Assembly: GCF_020171365.1 (NCBI RefSeq)
Contig: NZ_JAIUZO010000002.1
Coordinates: forward strand, 2,016,001 to 2,080,000
Reading direction: 5' to 3'
From: Qipengyuania gaetbuli
GTDB taxonomy: Bacteria; Pseudomonadota; Alphaproteobacteria; Sphingomonadales; Sphingomonadaceae
DNA length: 64,000 bases
Part shown: positions 29,436 to 39,773 of the stretch, piece after piece
Numbering within the stretch: the first letter of the stretch is position 1
Layout: the number at the start of each line of letters is the position of its first letter
Notes under the pieces: model-generated
What the model saw: the letters and a program-made list of their open reading frames with translations, nothing else
Database searches by the model: none
Told to the model about the DNA's origin: nothing
Translations under genes and position numbers: made by a program

Positions 29436-30863
29436 ATGAGCGGCGAGGCCGAATTCTTCAACGAGATGCGCGAACCCGACGGATCGGTTCGCGATGCCTA
29501 CGCCGACTATTGCGGCTGGTTCAACGACCAGGACAGCAAGCTGCTGAAGCGCAAGCACGCGGAGGCCGAAACCAACTTCCGCAAGACCGGCATTACCTTC
29601 AACGTCTACGGCGAGGACGAGGCGGAAGAGCGCCTCATCCCCTTCGACATGGTCCCGCGCATCATCACGGCGGGCGAATGGCGTCGCCTCACGCGCGGCA
29701 TCGAACAGCGCGTGTCCGCGCTCAATGCCTTCATGCACGACCTCTACCACCGGCAGGAAATCGTGCGCGCCGGACGCCTGCCGCAGCGCCTGCTGCGCGA
29801 CAACGAGGCATGGCTGCCCAATATGGTCGGCTTCACGCCGCCGGGCGGGGTTTACACCCATATCGTCGGCATCGACCTCGTGCGTACGGGGCCGGACGAG
29901 TTCTTCGTGCTGGAAGACAATGCTCGCACGCCTTCTGGCGTCAGCTACATGCTGGAAAATCGCGAAACCATGATGGCGATGTTTCCCGAACTCTTCCTGC
30001 GCTGCCCAGTCGAGAGCGTTTCGGATTATCCGCGCCGCCTTGCCAAGAGCCTTGCCGCCTGCGCGCCCGATTGCGCGGGCGACAAGCCGGTGGTCGCGGT
30101 GCTGACGCCGGGCATCTACAATTCCGCCTATTTCGAACACGCCTTCCTCGCCGACCAGATGGGCGCGGAGCTGGTGGAGGGCAGCGACCTGCGCGTCGTC
30201 GATGGCCGCGTCGCGATGCGCACAACCAGCGGCTACAAGGCGGTCGACGTCATCTATCGCCGCGTGGACGATGAATTTCTCGATCCGCTCACCTTCAATC
30301 CCGACAGCATGCTCGGCGTGCCAGGGATCATGGATGTGTACCGCGCGGGCGGGGTAACCATTGCCAACGCGCCAGGCACGGGTGTCTGCGACGACAAGGC
30401 GATCTATTCCTTCATGCCGGAAATCGTCGAATTCTACACCGGCGAGAAGCCCCTGCTTCCGAACGTGGAAACATGGCGTTGCGCCGACGAGGACAGCCTC
30501 AAATATGTCCTCGACAACCTCGGCGAGCTGGTCGTGAAGGAAGTGCACGGGTCGGGCGGTTACGGCATGCTGGTCGGCCCTGCCTCGACCAAAAAGGAAA
30601 TCGAGGAATTCCGCGCCAAGCTGGTCGACAACCCCTCGAACTACATCGCCCAGCCGACGCTTTCGCTCTCGACCTGCCCGATCTTCACCAAGAAGGGCCT
30701 CGCGCCGCGCCATGTGGACCTGCGCCCCTTTGTGCTGGTCTCGCCCGACAAGATCGACATCACGCCCGGCGGCCTGACCCGCGTGGCGCTGAAGGAAGGT
30801 TCGCTGGTCGTGAATTCGAGCCAGGGTGGCGGCACGAAAGATACCTGGGTGCTCAAGGATTGA
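29436..30863 (+). CDS. Circularly permuted ATP-grasp protein
   Basis: A 475-residue member of the CP_ATPgrasp (DUF404/DUF407) family. Motifs seen include GIDLVRTGPDEFFVLEDNARTPSG in the middle, VVDGRVAMRTTSGYKAVDVIYRR, and the ATP-binding VVKEVHGSGGYGMLVGP near the C-terminal third. ATP-grasp enzymes join a carboxylate to an amine or thiol through an acyl phosphate; amide or peptide ligation has been proposed for this group. It opens a tightly packed operon: its stop overlaps the alpha-E gene start as TGATG, and transglutaminase and Anbu genes follow. A GGGGG run sits 5 bases before the ATG. The substrate is not known. Confidence 0.92.
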   Translation: MSGEAEFFNEMREPDGSVRDAYADYCGWFNDQDSKLLKRKHAEAETNFRKTGITFNVYGEDEAEERLIPFDMVPRIITAGEWRRLTRGIEQRVSALNAFMHDLYHRQEIVRAGRLPQRLLRDNEAWLPNMVGFTPPGGVYTHIVGIDLVRTGPDEFFVLEDNARTPSGVSYMLENRETMMAMFPELFLRCPVESVSDYPRRLAKSLAACAPDCAGDKPVVAVLTPGIYNSAYFEHAFLADQMGAELVEGSDLRVVDGRVAMRTTSGYKAVDVIYRRVDDEFLDPLTFNPDSMLGVPGIMDVYRAGGVTIANAPGTGVCDDKAIYSFMPEIVEFYTGEKPLLPNVETWRCADEDSLKYVLDNLGELVVKEVHGSGGYGMLVGPASTKKEIEEFRAKLVDNPSNYIAQPTLSLSTCPIFTKKGLAPRHVDLRPFVLVSPDKIDITPGGLTRVALKEGSLVVNSSQGGGTKDTWVLKD

Positions 30864-31807
30864 TGCTGGGAAGAACCGCCAACGGACTGTTCTGGATGTT
30901 CCGCTATCTCGAGCGGGCGGAGAACACCGCGCGCCTGCTCGATGCAGGACTGCGCATGGCGCTGACCCGCGACCTCGTCACGGCCGAAGAGGAATGGCGC
31001 TCCGTCATTGCCACCGCGGGGCAACGCGCGGGATACGAGGCGAAGCACGGCACCTACACCGGCAACCAGACCTGGAATTACATGCTGCGCGACAAGGGCA
31101 ACCCGTCATCGGTGCTGTCGATGTTCAGCCTCGTGCGACAGAACGCACGGCTGGCACGCAACGCCATCAGCGGCGAGTTGTGGGAAGCGATCAACGAGAA
31201 CTGGCTGGTGATCGAGGACCAGCTATCTAAGCCCGTGGGCGAGAACCGCGTGCTCGATACGGTGGCGACCATCCGCCGAGCAGGCACGCTGGCGCATGGC
31301 GCGCTGGCCGGGTCCATGCTGCGCGACGAAGGCTATCACTTCGCCCGCGCCGGCACATTTATCGAGCGGGCCGACAGCATCGCGCGGATTCTCGACATCA
31401 AGTACTACCTGCTGCTGCCCTCGCTCTCCTACGTCGGGTCCAGCCTCGATACGGGGCAATGGGACCAGGTGCTCCGGTCTGTTTCCGGCGACCGCGCCTA
31501 TCGCTGGCTCAATGCAGGCCAGATCGATGCACGCGGGATCTGCGAATTCCTGATCCTCGACGAGAGTTTCCCGCGCAGCCTCGCCTTCTGTTATTGTGCG
31601 CTGCGAGACGACCTCGCTGCCCTTGCGCGCCTGCATGGCAGCGAAGGGCACAGCAACATGCTGATGCGCGATGCCGACACGCGGCTGACCGAACTGACCA
31701 TCGATGACATCTTCGATCAGGGCCTGCACGAATTCCTCGTCGAATTCACCGCGAACAATGCTTCTATCGCCGATGCCATTGCCAACGACTACAGGTTCCT
31801 TGCCTGA
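30863..31807 (+). CDS. Alpha-E domain protein (DUF403)
   Basis: A 314-residue, all-helical alpha-E protein with typical segments MLGRTANGLFWMFRYLERAENTARLLDAGL at the N terminus, RRAGTLAHGALAGSMLRDEGYHFARAGTFIERADSIARILDIKY in the middle and LDESFPRSLAFC near residue 235. Members are encoded almost always beside circularly permuted ATP-grasp and transglutaminase genes and are thought to act as partner or structural subunit. Both its start and its stop overlap neighbouring genes as TGATG. No catalytic motif is recognisable. Confidence 0.92.
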   Translation: MLGRTANGLFWMFRYLERAENTARLLDAGLRMALTRDLVTAEEEWRSVIATAGQRAGYEAKHGTYTGNQTWNYMLRDKGNPSSVLSMFSLVRQNARLARNAISGELWEAINENWLVIEDQLSKPVGENRVLDTVATIRRAGTLAHGALAGSMLRDEGYHFARAGTFIERADSIARILDIKYYLLLPSLSYVGSSLDTGQWDQVLRSVSGDRAYRWLNAGQIDARGICEFLILDESFPRSLAFCYCALRDDLAALARLHGSEGHSNMLMRDADTRLTELTIDDIFDQGLHEFLVEFTANNASIADAIANDYRFLA

Positions 31808-32622
31808 TGCGCCTCTCGATCCGCCATACGACCCGCTACCGTTTCGACCAGCCCGTAGTGCACGCATTGCAGCGGCTGCGGCTGGTGCCCAAGCAGACGC
31901 AGGGGCAGGAAATCCTCGACTGGTCGATGGAATACGAGAACGCCCGCGAGGAACTGCAGTTCGAGGATCAGCACCATAACACGACCACGCTGGTGTCGGT
32001 CGAACAGGGCACGCGCGAGGTCACGATTACCTGCCGGGGCCGGGTGGACACGCACGACCATGCCGGTGTTATCGGACAGCACGCGGGGCATCTGCCCCTG
32101 TGGAGTTTCCTCACGCAAAGCAAGCTTACCCGCCCGGGGCCGGGCATGCGCAAGTTCATCGGCGAAATGCGCAAGTCCGGCGCAGACCGGCTGGAAATGC
32201 TGCACGAGCTTTCGCGCGCGATCCTGGGCCGGGTGGAATATACGATCGGAGCCACTCATCCCGGCACTTCGGCAGAGGAAAGCTTCGCCGCGCGCGCAGG
32301 GGTCTGCCAGGACCATGCGCACATCTTCATAGGCAGTGCGCGGGCCATGGACATCCCGGCGCGCTATGTCTCCGGCTACCTGATGATGAATGATCGCGTC
32401 GAACAGGACGCGACCCACGCCTGGGCAGAAGCCTATGTCGAAGGGCTGGGCTGGGTGGGCTTCGACGTGTCGAACGGGATCTCCCCCGATACGCGCTATG
32501 TCAGGGTTGCCACGGGGCGGGATTATCGCGATGCCGCGCCGGTGACGGGCATCAGCTTCGGCAATACGACGCAGGTGCTCGAAGTCGACGTGGCGGTCGA
32601 ACAGCAGCAAGTGCAGCAGTAA
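31807..32622 (+). CDS. Transglutaminase-like cysteine peptidase
   Basis: A 271-residue cytoplasmic protein with an N-terminal beta domain (RLSIRHTTRYRFDQPV) and a transglutaminase-like catalytic core. The triad is Cys167 in RAGVCQDHAH, His204 in DATHAWAEAYV and Asp220 in VGFDVSNG. It may cleave or form amide bonds. There is no signal peptide, so it shares the compartment of the ATP-grasp, alpha-E and Anbu proteins. Its ATG overlaps the alpha-E stop (TGATG), and Anbu follows after 19 bases. Confidence 0.92.
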   Translation: MRLSIRHTTRYRFDQPVVHALQRLRLVPKQTQGQEILDWSMEYENAREELQFEDQHHNTTTLVSVEQGTREVTITCRGRVDTHDHAGVIGQHAGHLPLWSFLTQSKLTRPGPGMRKFIGEMRKSGADRLEMLHELSRAILGRVEYTIGATHPGTSAEESFAARAGVCQDHAHIFIGSARAMDIPARYVSGYLMMNDRVEQDATHAWAEAYVEGLGWVGFDVSNGISPDTRYVRVATGRDYRDAAPVTGISFGNTTQVLEVDVAVEQQQVQQ

Positions 32623-32641
32623 TCGCGAGAGTGGACCGGGA

Positions 32642-33388
32642 ATGACCTATTGCGTGGGAATGGTGCTCGAAAAGGGCCTCGTCCTGATGAGCGACACCCG
32701 CACCAATTCAGGCGTCGACAACATTTCGGTCTTCCGCAAGATGTTCACCTGGCAGGTCCCGGGCGAACGGATCATCACGCTGATGACGGCCGGCAATCTC
32801 GCCACGACGCAGGCAGTCATCAGCCAGCTCGAAGAACGCGCGAAGGAACCGGACGAGCGCGACAACGCGATCCTCAAGTCGCCGACCATGTTCCAGGTGG
32901 CGACCGAAATCGGGCGACTGCTGCGCGACATCATTTCCGAACGGCAGGGCGTGAACGGCGACCGCGGACATGGCCGCTTCACGGCCTCCATCATCGTGGC
33001 AGGCCAGATCAAGGGCATGGAGCCGCGCCTGTTCATGGTCTATCCCGAAGGCAATTTCATCGAGGCCAGCCTCGACACGCCCTTCTTCCAGATCGGCGAG
33101 ACCAAGTATGGTCGTCCCATCATCATTCGCGGCTACGACCGCCAGATGAGCCTTGAAGACGGGGTGAAGCTGCTCATGGTCAGTTTCGATTCCACGCTGA
33201 AGGCCAATCTATCGGTCGGCCTGCCGCTCGACCTGCAGGTCATCGAACGCGACAGCTACGAGGCCAGCCACCAGCACCGCGTGACCCATGACGACCCCTA
33301 TTTCCAGGCAATTTCGTCGAGCTGGGGCGACGCGCTGAAGAACGCGTTCCACTCGCTTCCCGATTACAGTTTCTACTTCGAAGAGTAG
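32642..33388 (+). CDS. Anbu proteasome-type protease
   Basis: A 248-residue Ntn-hydrolase of the Anbu (ancestral beta-subunit, COG3484) family. After removal of Met1 the N-terminal Thr would be the nucleophile (MTYCVGMVL); with Met as 1, Asp18 (LMSDTRTNSG) and Lys33 (FRKMF) correspond to the proteasome Asp17/Lys33 pair. Later conserved parts are RFTASIIVAGQ and IGETKYGRPI. Anbu proteins form ring- or lock-washer-like oligomers; their substrates are unsettled. The gene ends the ATP-grasp, alpha-E, transglutaminase operon, the known association for Anbu. A GGACCGGGA stretch, a weak ribosome site, precedes the ATG. Confidence 0.93.
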   Translation: MTYCVGMVLEKGLVLMSDTRTNSGVDNISVFRKMFTWQVPGERIITLMTAGNLATTQAVISQLEERAKEPDERDNAILKSPTMFQVATEIGRLLRDIISERQGVNGDRGHGRFTASIIVAGQIKGMEPRLFMVYPEGNFIEASLDTPFFQIGETKYGRPIIIRGYDRQMSLEDGVKLLMVSFDSTLKANLSVGLPLDLQVIERDSYEASHQHRVTHDDPYFQAISSSWGDALKNAFHSLPDYSFYFEE

Positions 33389-33437
33389 TCGCCGGTAACT
33401 TCATCCGAAGCGGACGCATTTTTCGGTGAGGATTTCA

Positions 33438-33455
33438 GCCGGAGTTCCCGGCTTT
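33438..33455 (+). terminator. Weak hairpin after the Anbu gene
   Basis: GCCGG and CCGGC form a perfect 5-bp stem around the loop AGTTC, followed by TTT. It lies 50 bases after the Anbu stop and 73 bases before the next gene. The stem and T-run are short, so termination would be partial at best. Confidence 0.3.
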
Positions 33456-33527
33456 AAGCCAGCATTTGGTCCGCATCCGTAGTCTTACGGAATGCGCATT
33501 CTTCCCTAGGGTGGCAAAGTTCTCCTT

Positions 33528-34154
33528 ATGGAACAGCGGCATACCCTTCACATCGTCGACGGCTCCAGCAGGGCGCGGGCAGAGCAGGCGCATCTCGGCT
33601 TCGACATCGGACACCATTGCGAAGTCTATGCGGATGTCGATGAACTCATCGCCGCCGCGCCGGACAGGGGCGTGGTCATCGCCTGCGACGAAGAGGGGCG
33701 CGGTTCGGTCGCCCAGGTGCTGCGGCGGCTGGCGTATGCAGGGCTGTGGCTGCCTGTGGTCGCCACGTCGTCGGATCCGCGCCCCGGCCGGGTGGTGGCA
33801 GCGATCAAGGCGGGCGCACTCGATTACCTGCGCCTCCCGCTGCAGGTCGAACGCCTCGCCGAAACGGTGGTGCGCATTGCAGAGGAAGCGGAAGCCTATG
33901 GCATTGCGCGCCGCAAGATGATCGACGCCCGCAATCGCCTGGCCACCCTGTCACCGCGCGAGCGGGAGGTGCTCGACTGGCTCGCGGAAGGGCGGAGCAA
34001 CAAGATGATCGCTCGCGAGCTGGAAATCAGTCCGCGCACTGTCGAAATCCACCGTGCCAACATGATGAGCAAGCTTGGCGCGCATCACGCGGCCGAGGCG
34101 GTCAGGCTGCGGATCGAGGCGCATCTCGATGGCGCGCAAGCGAGCTCCGCCTAG
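33528..34154 (+). CDS. FixJ/LuxR-type regulator with a degenerate receiver
   Basis: A 208-residue protein with FixJ-like architecture: receiver-like domain (about 5-120) and a C-terminal LuxR helix-turn-helix (about 138-198: LSPREREVLDWLAEGRSNKMIARELEISPRTVEIHRANMMSKL). The receiver is altered. The acidic pair is reduced to Asp11 (IVDGSS in place of IVDDE), the conserved Lys is Leu103 (LRLPL in place of EKPF), and the phosphoacceptor region reads VVIACDEEG, where Asp54 may or may not align with the usual site. Phosphorylation-independent control is therefore likely. It follows the Anbu operon on the same strand after 139 bases and may regulate it. Confidence 0.85.
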   Translation: MEQRHTLHIVDGSSRARAEQAHLGFDIGHHCEVYADVDELIAAAPDRGVVIACDEEGRGSVAQVLRRLAYAGLWLPVVATSSDPRPGRVVAAIKAGALDYLRLPLQVERLAETVVRIAEEAEAYGIARRKMIDARNRLATLSPREREVLDWLAEGRSNKMIARELEISPRTVEIHRANMMSKLGAHHAAEAVRLRIEAHLDGAQASSA

Positions 34155-34192
34155 CGTTCGCCCACGAGCCCGCGGGTCGCACCCTGGGCTGC

Positions 34193-34861
34193 TCAGCGGC
34201 AGAAACTGCCGCTACCGAATTCGAGGTGCAGGTGATCGCGGTGCGCCGCGTTGTAATCCGGGCCGAGCACGGTCCCGAAGCGCTTGCAGGCGCTGGCATG
34301 GACGGTGCGCAGGAATTCACGCTCCTCGCGCGATGCGCTCCACCCTTCCTTCACCGTGATCCGCCGCCCGTCGGCAAGGACGAAGCCGGACACGTCGACG
34401 GCGTGCGCGCGCGAGTGAGCGGACAGGCGGTTCGTTCCCGCAACATTGCGGCAGGCATAGCTGCCGAAGGTCTCGATCCGGGCAAGCCCACTGCCGAGGA
34501 TCTGGCGCGCTGCGCGGTCGACGCCGAAACGCGCCCATGCAGCAAAATCGTTCGCAACCGGACAGGCGATGGAGGGCAAATTGGTCACGCCGAAGCTTCC
34601 CCCGTCGCCTGCCAATTGGTCCAGACTGACTGTGTTCGAAGTGGAACAGCCGCCCGCCCGCAACTTGTCGGGCAAGGGCGAGAAACGCGCACCCGATTTG
34701 CCCAGATCGGCGAGACATTGGCGCCCTTCCGCGGACTGCAGGATCGGGGCGGTCAAAACAGGACCAGCCTTGACCGGCGCCTCGCTGCGGCGATCGGGCA
34801 CCATGCCGCATGACGCGGCAAGCAGCGACACGGCGATTGCGGCAAGAGACCCGATCCTCAT
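34193..34861 (-). CDS. Extensin-like LAS-type lipoprotein
   Basis: A 222-residue lipoprotein (LAASC, Cys18) with an extensin-like C-terminal domain. The pattern H149-x6-D156 in SAHSRAHAVDVSGF plus H210-x-H212 in DHLHLEFG resembles the zinc site of LAS-type D-Ala-D-Ala metallopeptidases, so peptidoglycan cleavage in the periplasm is a reasonable inference. Conserved cysteines are at 49, 72, 100 and 137. No signal for its regulation is visible; it converges with the LuxR-type gene (39 bases between stops). Confidence 0.82.
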   Translation of the reverse strand: MRIGSLAAIAVSLLAASCGMVPDRRSEAPVKAGPVLTAPILQSAEGRQCLADLGKSGARFSPLPDKLRAGGCSTSNTVSLDQLAGDGGSFGVTNLPSIACPVANDFAAWARFGVDRAARQILGSGLARIETFGSYACRNVAGTNRLSAHSRAHAVDVSGFVLADGRRITVKEGWSASREEREFLRTVHASACKRFGTVLGPDYNAAHRDHLHLEFGSGSFCR

Positions 34862-34906
34862 CGCACCAGAGGATACATCGTGCCCGAATCGCGGGCAAGC
34901 GACTGA

Positions 34907-35278
34907 TTATTCGGGTGCGGCGAGCTGTTGCCAGAGTTCGATCTTCACCCCGTTCGGGTCGAGCAGCCAGGCGAACTTGCCGTAGCCTTCGTCCACCTCG
35001 TCGAGCACGTCGACACCCTTGGCGCGAAGCTGGGCCACGAAGCCGTCGAGATCGTCCACGCGAAGGTTGATCATGAAGCTGGCCGTACCCGGCTTAAGGT
35101 AACTGTCGTCCTTGAAGTGGCTGATGAGCGAATAGGGCTTCTCACCGGTTTCCTCGCTCCAGCGGAGCATGGGGCCATAGTCGCCATCGATACCCAGCGT
35201 GTCGCGGTACCAGGCGCGTGTCGCCTCGGGGTCATCGACCACGTAGAACACGCCGCCAAGGCCGGTAATCTTCGCCAT
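34907..35278 (-). CDS. VOC-family (glyoxalase-like) protein
   Basis: A 123-residue single vicinal-oxygen-chelate module pair: GVFYVVDDPEATRAWYRDTLG at the N terminus and FAWLLDPNGVKIELWQ at the C terminus, where Glu is a likely metal ligand. Members include glyoxalase I, dioxygenases and resistance proteins; nothing here selects one. AAGGAGG lies 6 bases before the ATG at 35278, which fixes the start; an open upstream extension overlaps putP and is rejected. It is 14 bases downstream of putP on the same strand. Confidence 0.82.
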   Translation of the reverse strand: MAKITGLGGVFYVVDDPEATRAWYRDTLGIDGDYGPMLRWSEETGEKPYSLISHFKDDSYLKPGTASFMINLRVDDLDGFVAQLRAKGVDVLDEVDEGYGKFAWLLDPNGVKIELWQQLAAPE

Positions 35279-35292
35279 ATCCGCCTCCTTCG

Positions 35293-36771
35293 TCAGGCTG
35301 CTGCCTGCTTGCCGTCCGGCGCCGTCGCCTTGCTGACCAGCCAGATGGCGAGCCATGCGGCGATGAAGCCGGGGACGATTTCATACAGGCCGCCGTCGAA
35401 ACCGGGAAGCTGCGCATTCCAGCCCAGCGCAATCCACGCCGCGACCACCGCCGCGCCGGTGACGAGACCCGCCACGGCGCCTGCGCCCGTCATGCGGTCC
35501 CAGGTCAGCGATAGGATGATGAGCGGACCGAAGGCCGCGCCGAAGCCAGCCCAGGCATTCGACACGAGGCCCAGCACCTGGCTTTCGGGATCGCGCGCGA
35601 TCCAGATTGCCGCCAGCGCCACCAGCGCCACGCAGATGCGGCCCACGTTGACACTCTCGCGCTCGCCAGCTTCCTTGCGGAAGAACAGCTTGTAGAAATC
35701 CTCGGTCAGTGACGAGGAAGCGACCAGCAATTGCGAACTGATCGTCGACATGATCGCGGCCAGCAGCGCTGCCAGCAGGAAGCCGGTGACCAGCGGGTGG
35801 AACAGCAGGTTCGCAAGGACGATGAAGATCGTCTCCGGATCGTCGATCACGAGCCCGTTGCGCTCGACATAGGCGCGGCCCGCGATGCCGATGCCGATCG
35901 CCCCGATCAGCGCGACACCCATCCAGGTCATGCCGATATTGCGCGCGGTCTTGACCTCTTCCACCGAGCGGACGGCCATGAAGCGCACGATGATGTGCGG
36001 CTGGCCGAAATAGCCGAGGCCCCAGGTCACGGCGCTGATGAAGCCAAGGGCGGTCAGGCCCTGCGTCAGGCTGAGGAAGCCGTCGACCGGCACCTGCGTC
36101 AGCGACCCGCCCGCGCTGCCGCCGGGGCCGAACATGATCACGAGCGGCATGATGACGAGCGCGGTCACCATGATGAGACCCTGTACGAAATCGGTCAGGC
36201 TGACGGCAAGGAAACCGCCGATCATGGTATAGGCCAGCACGACCAGGCAGGTGATCCAGATGCCGAGCATGTAATCGCTCATCCCCACATCGGGCAACAG
36301 GCCAGCAAAGCTCGTCTCGAACAGCTTGCCGCCGCCGACGAGGCCGGCGGCCGTGTAGACGGAGAAGAAGACCACCACGATCAGCGCGGAAATCACGCGC
36401 AGCGCGACTGCCTTGTCGGGGAAGCGATTGGCGAGGAATTCGGGGATAGTGAGGGCATTGCCCAGGTCCTGCGTCTGCTTGCGCAGGCGCGGGGCTACGA
36501 TCAGCCAGTTGAAATAGGCGCCCACGAACAGGCCGATCCCGATCCACGCTTCGACCAGGCCAGCAGCATAAAGCGCACCCGGCAGGCCGAGCAGCAGCCA
36601 GCCGCTCATGTCGGAGGCACCGGCGGACAGCGCCGCCACGGATGGCGAAAGGTTGCGTCCGGCGAGGAGATATCCTTCGCTGGTGTCGGTCGAACGCCGC
36701 CAGGCCCACAGGCCGATGGCAAGCATGAGGATGAAATAAAGGGCGAGAGAAATCAGTGTTCCGGTCTGCAT
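35293..36771 (-). CDS. putP: Sodium/proline symporter
   Basis: A 492-residue sodium:solute symporter with about 13 transmembrane helices. Segments AGRNLSPSVAALSAGASDMSGWLLLGLPGALY and the later GYFGQPHIIVRFMA closely follow E. coli PutP (502 residues), including the Ser/Asp-rich first-helix Na+ site. It would import L-proline with sodium. The ATG at 36771 gives MQTGTLISLALYFILMLAIG, matching the family start; longer in-frame sequence upstream is not. No proline dehydrogenase gene is nearby. Confidence 0.92.
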   Translation of the reverse strand: MQTGTLISLALYFILMLAIGLWAWRRSTDTSEGYLLAGRNLSPSVAALSAGASDMSGWLLLGLPGALYAAGLVEAWIGIGLFVGAYFNWLIVAPRLRKQTQDLGNALTIPEFLANRFPDKAVALRVISALIVVVFFSVYTAAGLVGGGKLFETSFAGLLPDVGMSDYMLGIWITCLVVLAYTMIGGFLAVSLTDFVQGLIMVTALVIMPLVIMFGPGGSAGGSLTQVPVDGFLSLTQGLTALGFISAVTWGLGYFGQPHIIVRFMAVRSVEEVKTARNIGMTWMGVALIGAIGIGIAGRAYVERNGLVIDDPETIFIVLANLLFHPLVTGFLLAALLAAIMSTISSQLLVASSSLTEDFYKLFFRKEAGERESVNVGRICVALVALAAIWIARDPESQVLGLVSNAWAGFGAAFGPLIILSLTWDRMTGAGAVAGLVTGAAVVAAWIALGWNAQLPGFDGGLYEIVPGFIAAWLAIWLVSKATAPDGKQAAA

Positions 36772-36905
36772 GGCGAGGCAGGTAACAAATGCAACCGGTG
36801 CTGGCCAGCGAACCGTGCCGGCAGCCTTGAGCACCGCTTGAGGCTTGGCGTGATGCCGCTTCGCCTCTAGCACCCTAGGCAATCAGGCAGAGAGGAGCCC
36901 CATCC

Positions 36906-37682
36906 ATGACCCAGCCCGCACGCTTTACCGGCAAGACTGTCATCGTCACCGGGTCGTCGATGGGGATAGGCGAAGCTATCGCACGGCGCTTCCATGCAGA
37001 GGGCGCCAATGTCGTGCTCAATTCGCGCAAGGCCGAGGATTGCGACAAGGTCGCCGCATCGCTGGGCGGTGAACGTGTGCTCGTAGCTGCGGGTGACGTG
37101 TCTTCCTCCGCCTTCGCCAGGGAGATGGTCGAGAAGACCGTCGCGGCCTTTGGCGGCATCGACGTGCTGGTGAACAATGCGGGCGTCGGACGTGCCGGGC
37201 GCCTGAGCGATGCATCGGACGAGTTCATCGACATGATCATCGACATCAACCTGAAGGGCATCCTCTATCTGACGCGCGAGGCTTTTCCGCATCTGCTGGC
37301 GGCCAAGGGCAATGTGATCAATATCTCGAGCGTGTCGGGCCTCGGCGGCGACTGGGGGCTGGGCGTCTACAACGCTTCCAAGGGCGGAGTGTGCAACCTC
37401 ACCCGCGCCATGGCGCTGGAATTCGGCAGCCAGGGCGTGCGCGCCAACGCCGTGTGCCCGTCCATGACGCGGTCGGACATGACCACGGGCGTGACCGAGA
37501 ACGAGGGTGCGATGAAGATGCTGCGCAACCGCATGCCGCTCGGCCGCGCTGCCGAGCCCGACGAGATCGCTGGGCCCGTGCTGTTTCTCGCGAGCGAGGA
37601 TGCCGTGTTCGTCAACGGCGTGAATCTGCCGGTCGACGGCGGGATCACGGCGTCGAACGGCCAGCCGAATTTCTTCGGCTGA
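36906..37682 (+). CDS. SDR-family NAD(P)-dependent oxidoreductase
   Basis: A 258-residue classical short-chain dehydrogenase. TGSSMGIGEAIA (residues 15-26) is the nucleotide-binding motif, NNAG follows near 95, and the catalytic Ser and YNASK are around residues 140-160. The C-terminal PVDGGITASN is typical of the FabG-like branch. The substrate is unknown. GAGGAG-type sequence precedes the ATG. It is divergent from putP and converges with typA. Confidence 0.88.
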   Translation: MTQPARFTGKTVIVTGSSMGIGEAIARRFHAEGANVVLNSRKAEDCDKVAASLGGERVLVAAGDVSSSAFAREMVEKTVAAFGGIDVLVNNAGVGRAGRLSDASDEFIDMIIDINLKGILYLTREAFPHLLAAKGNVINISSVSGLGGDWGLGVYNASKGGVCNLTRAMALEFGSQGVRANAVCPSMTRSDMTTGVTENEGAMKMLRNRMPLGRAAEPDEIAGPVLFLASEDAVFVNGVNLPVDGGITASNGQPNFFG

Positions 37683-37694
37683 CCTTCGCCAGAC

Positions 37695-39515
<1,821 letters not shown>

Positions 39516-39773
39516 AATCTGATGCTTTCGTAAGGATGCCGTAGCGGCGGACGATTCTGGCCCGCTCAATTCGTGCGCGCCCCTAGCCCAAATGGTGCAA
39601 TGCGGCAAGCACGAGCCTGTGTCACATCGGGAACACACTTAAAATTATGTTGCTGAAGCGCAACGCATAAGGCTTGAGCGCGGCGTCTTGTGCTTCTATT
39701 CGCGCATACGTCTGCGTGATTTTGGGATCAGAAGACAGACCCGAAACGCTATCGTTGGAGAGGACGCGTTTAT
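39516..39773. promoter_or_regulatory. Divergent intergenic region typA / TonB receptor
   Basis: This 258-base gap must hold promoters for both flanking genes. It is clearly richer in A+T than the genes (for example 39635-39650) and contains GTTGC-TGAAGC-GCAAC (39649-39664), an inverted repeat that could be an operator. GGAGAGGA at 39756-39763 is the ribosome site for the receptor. I see no confident -35/-10 pair or Fur box. Confidence 0.4.
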
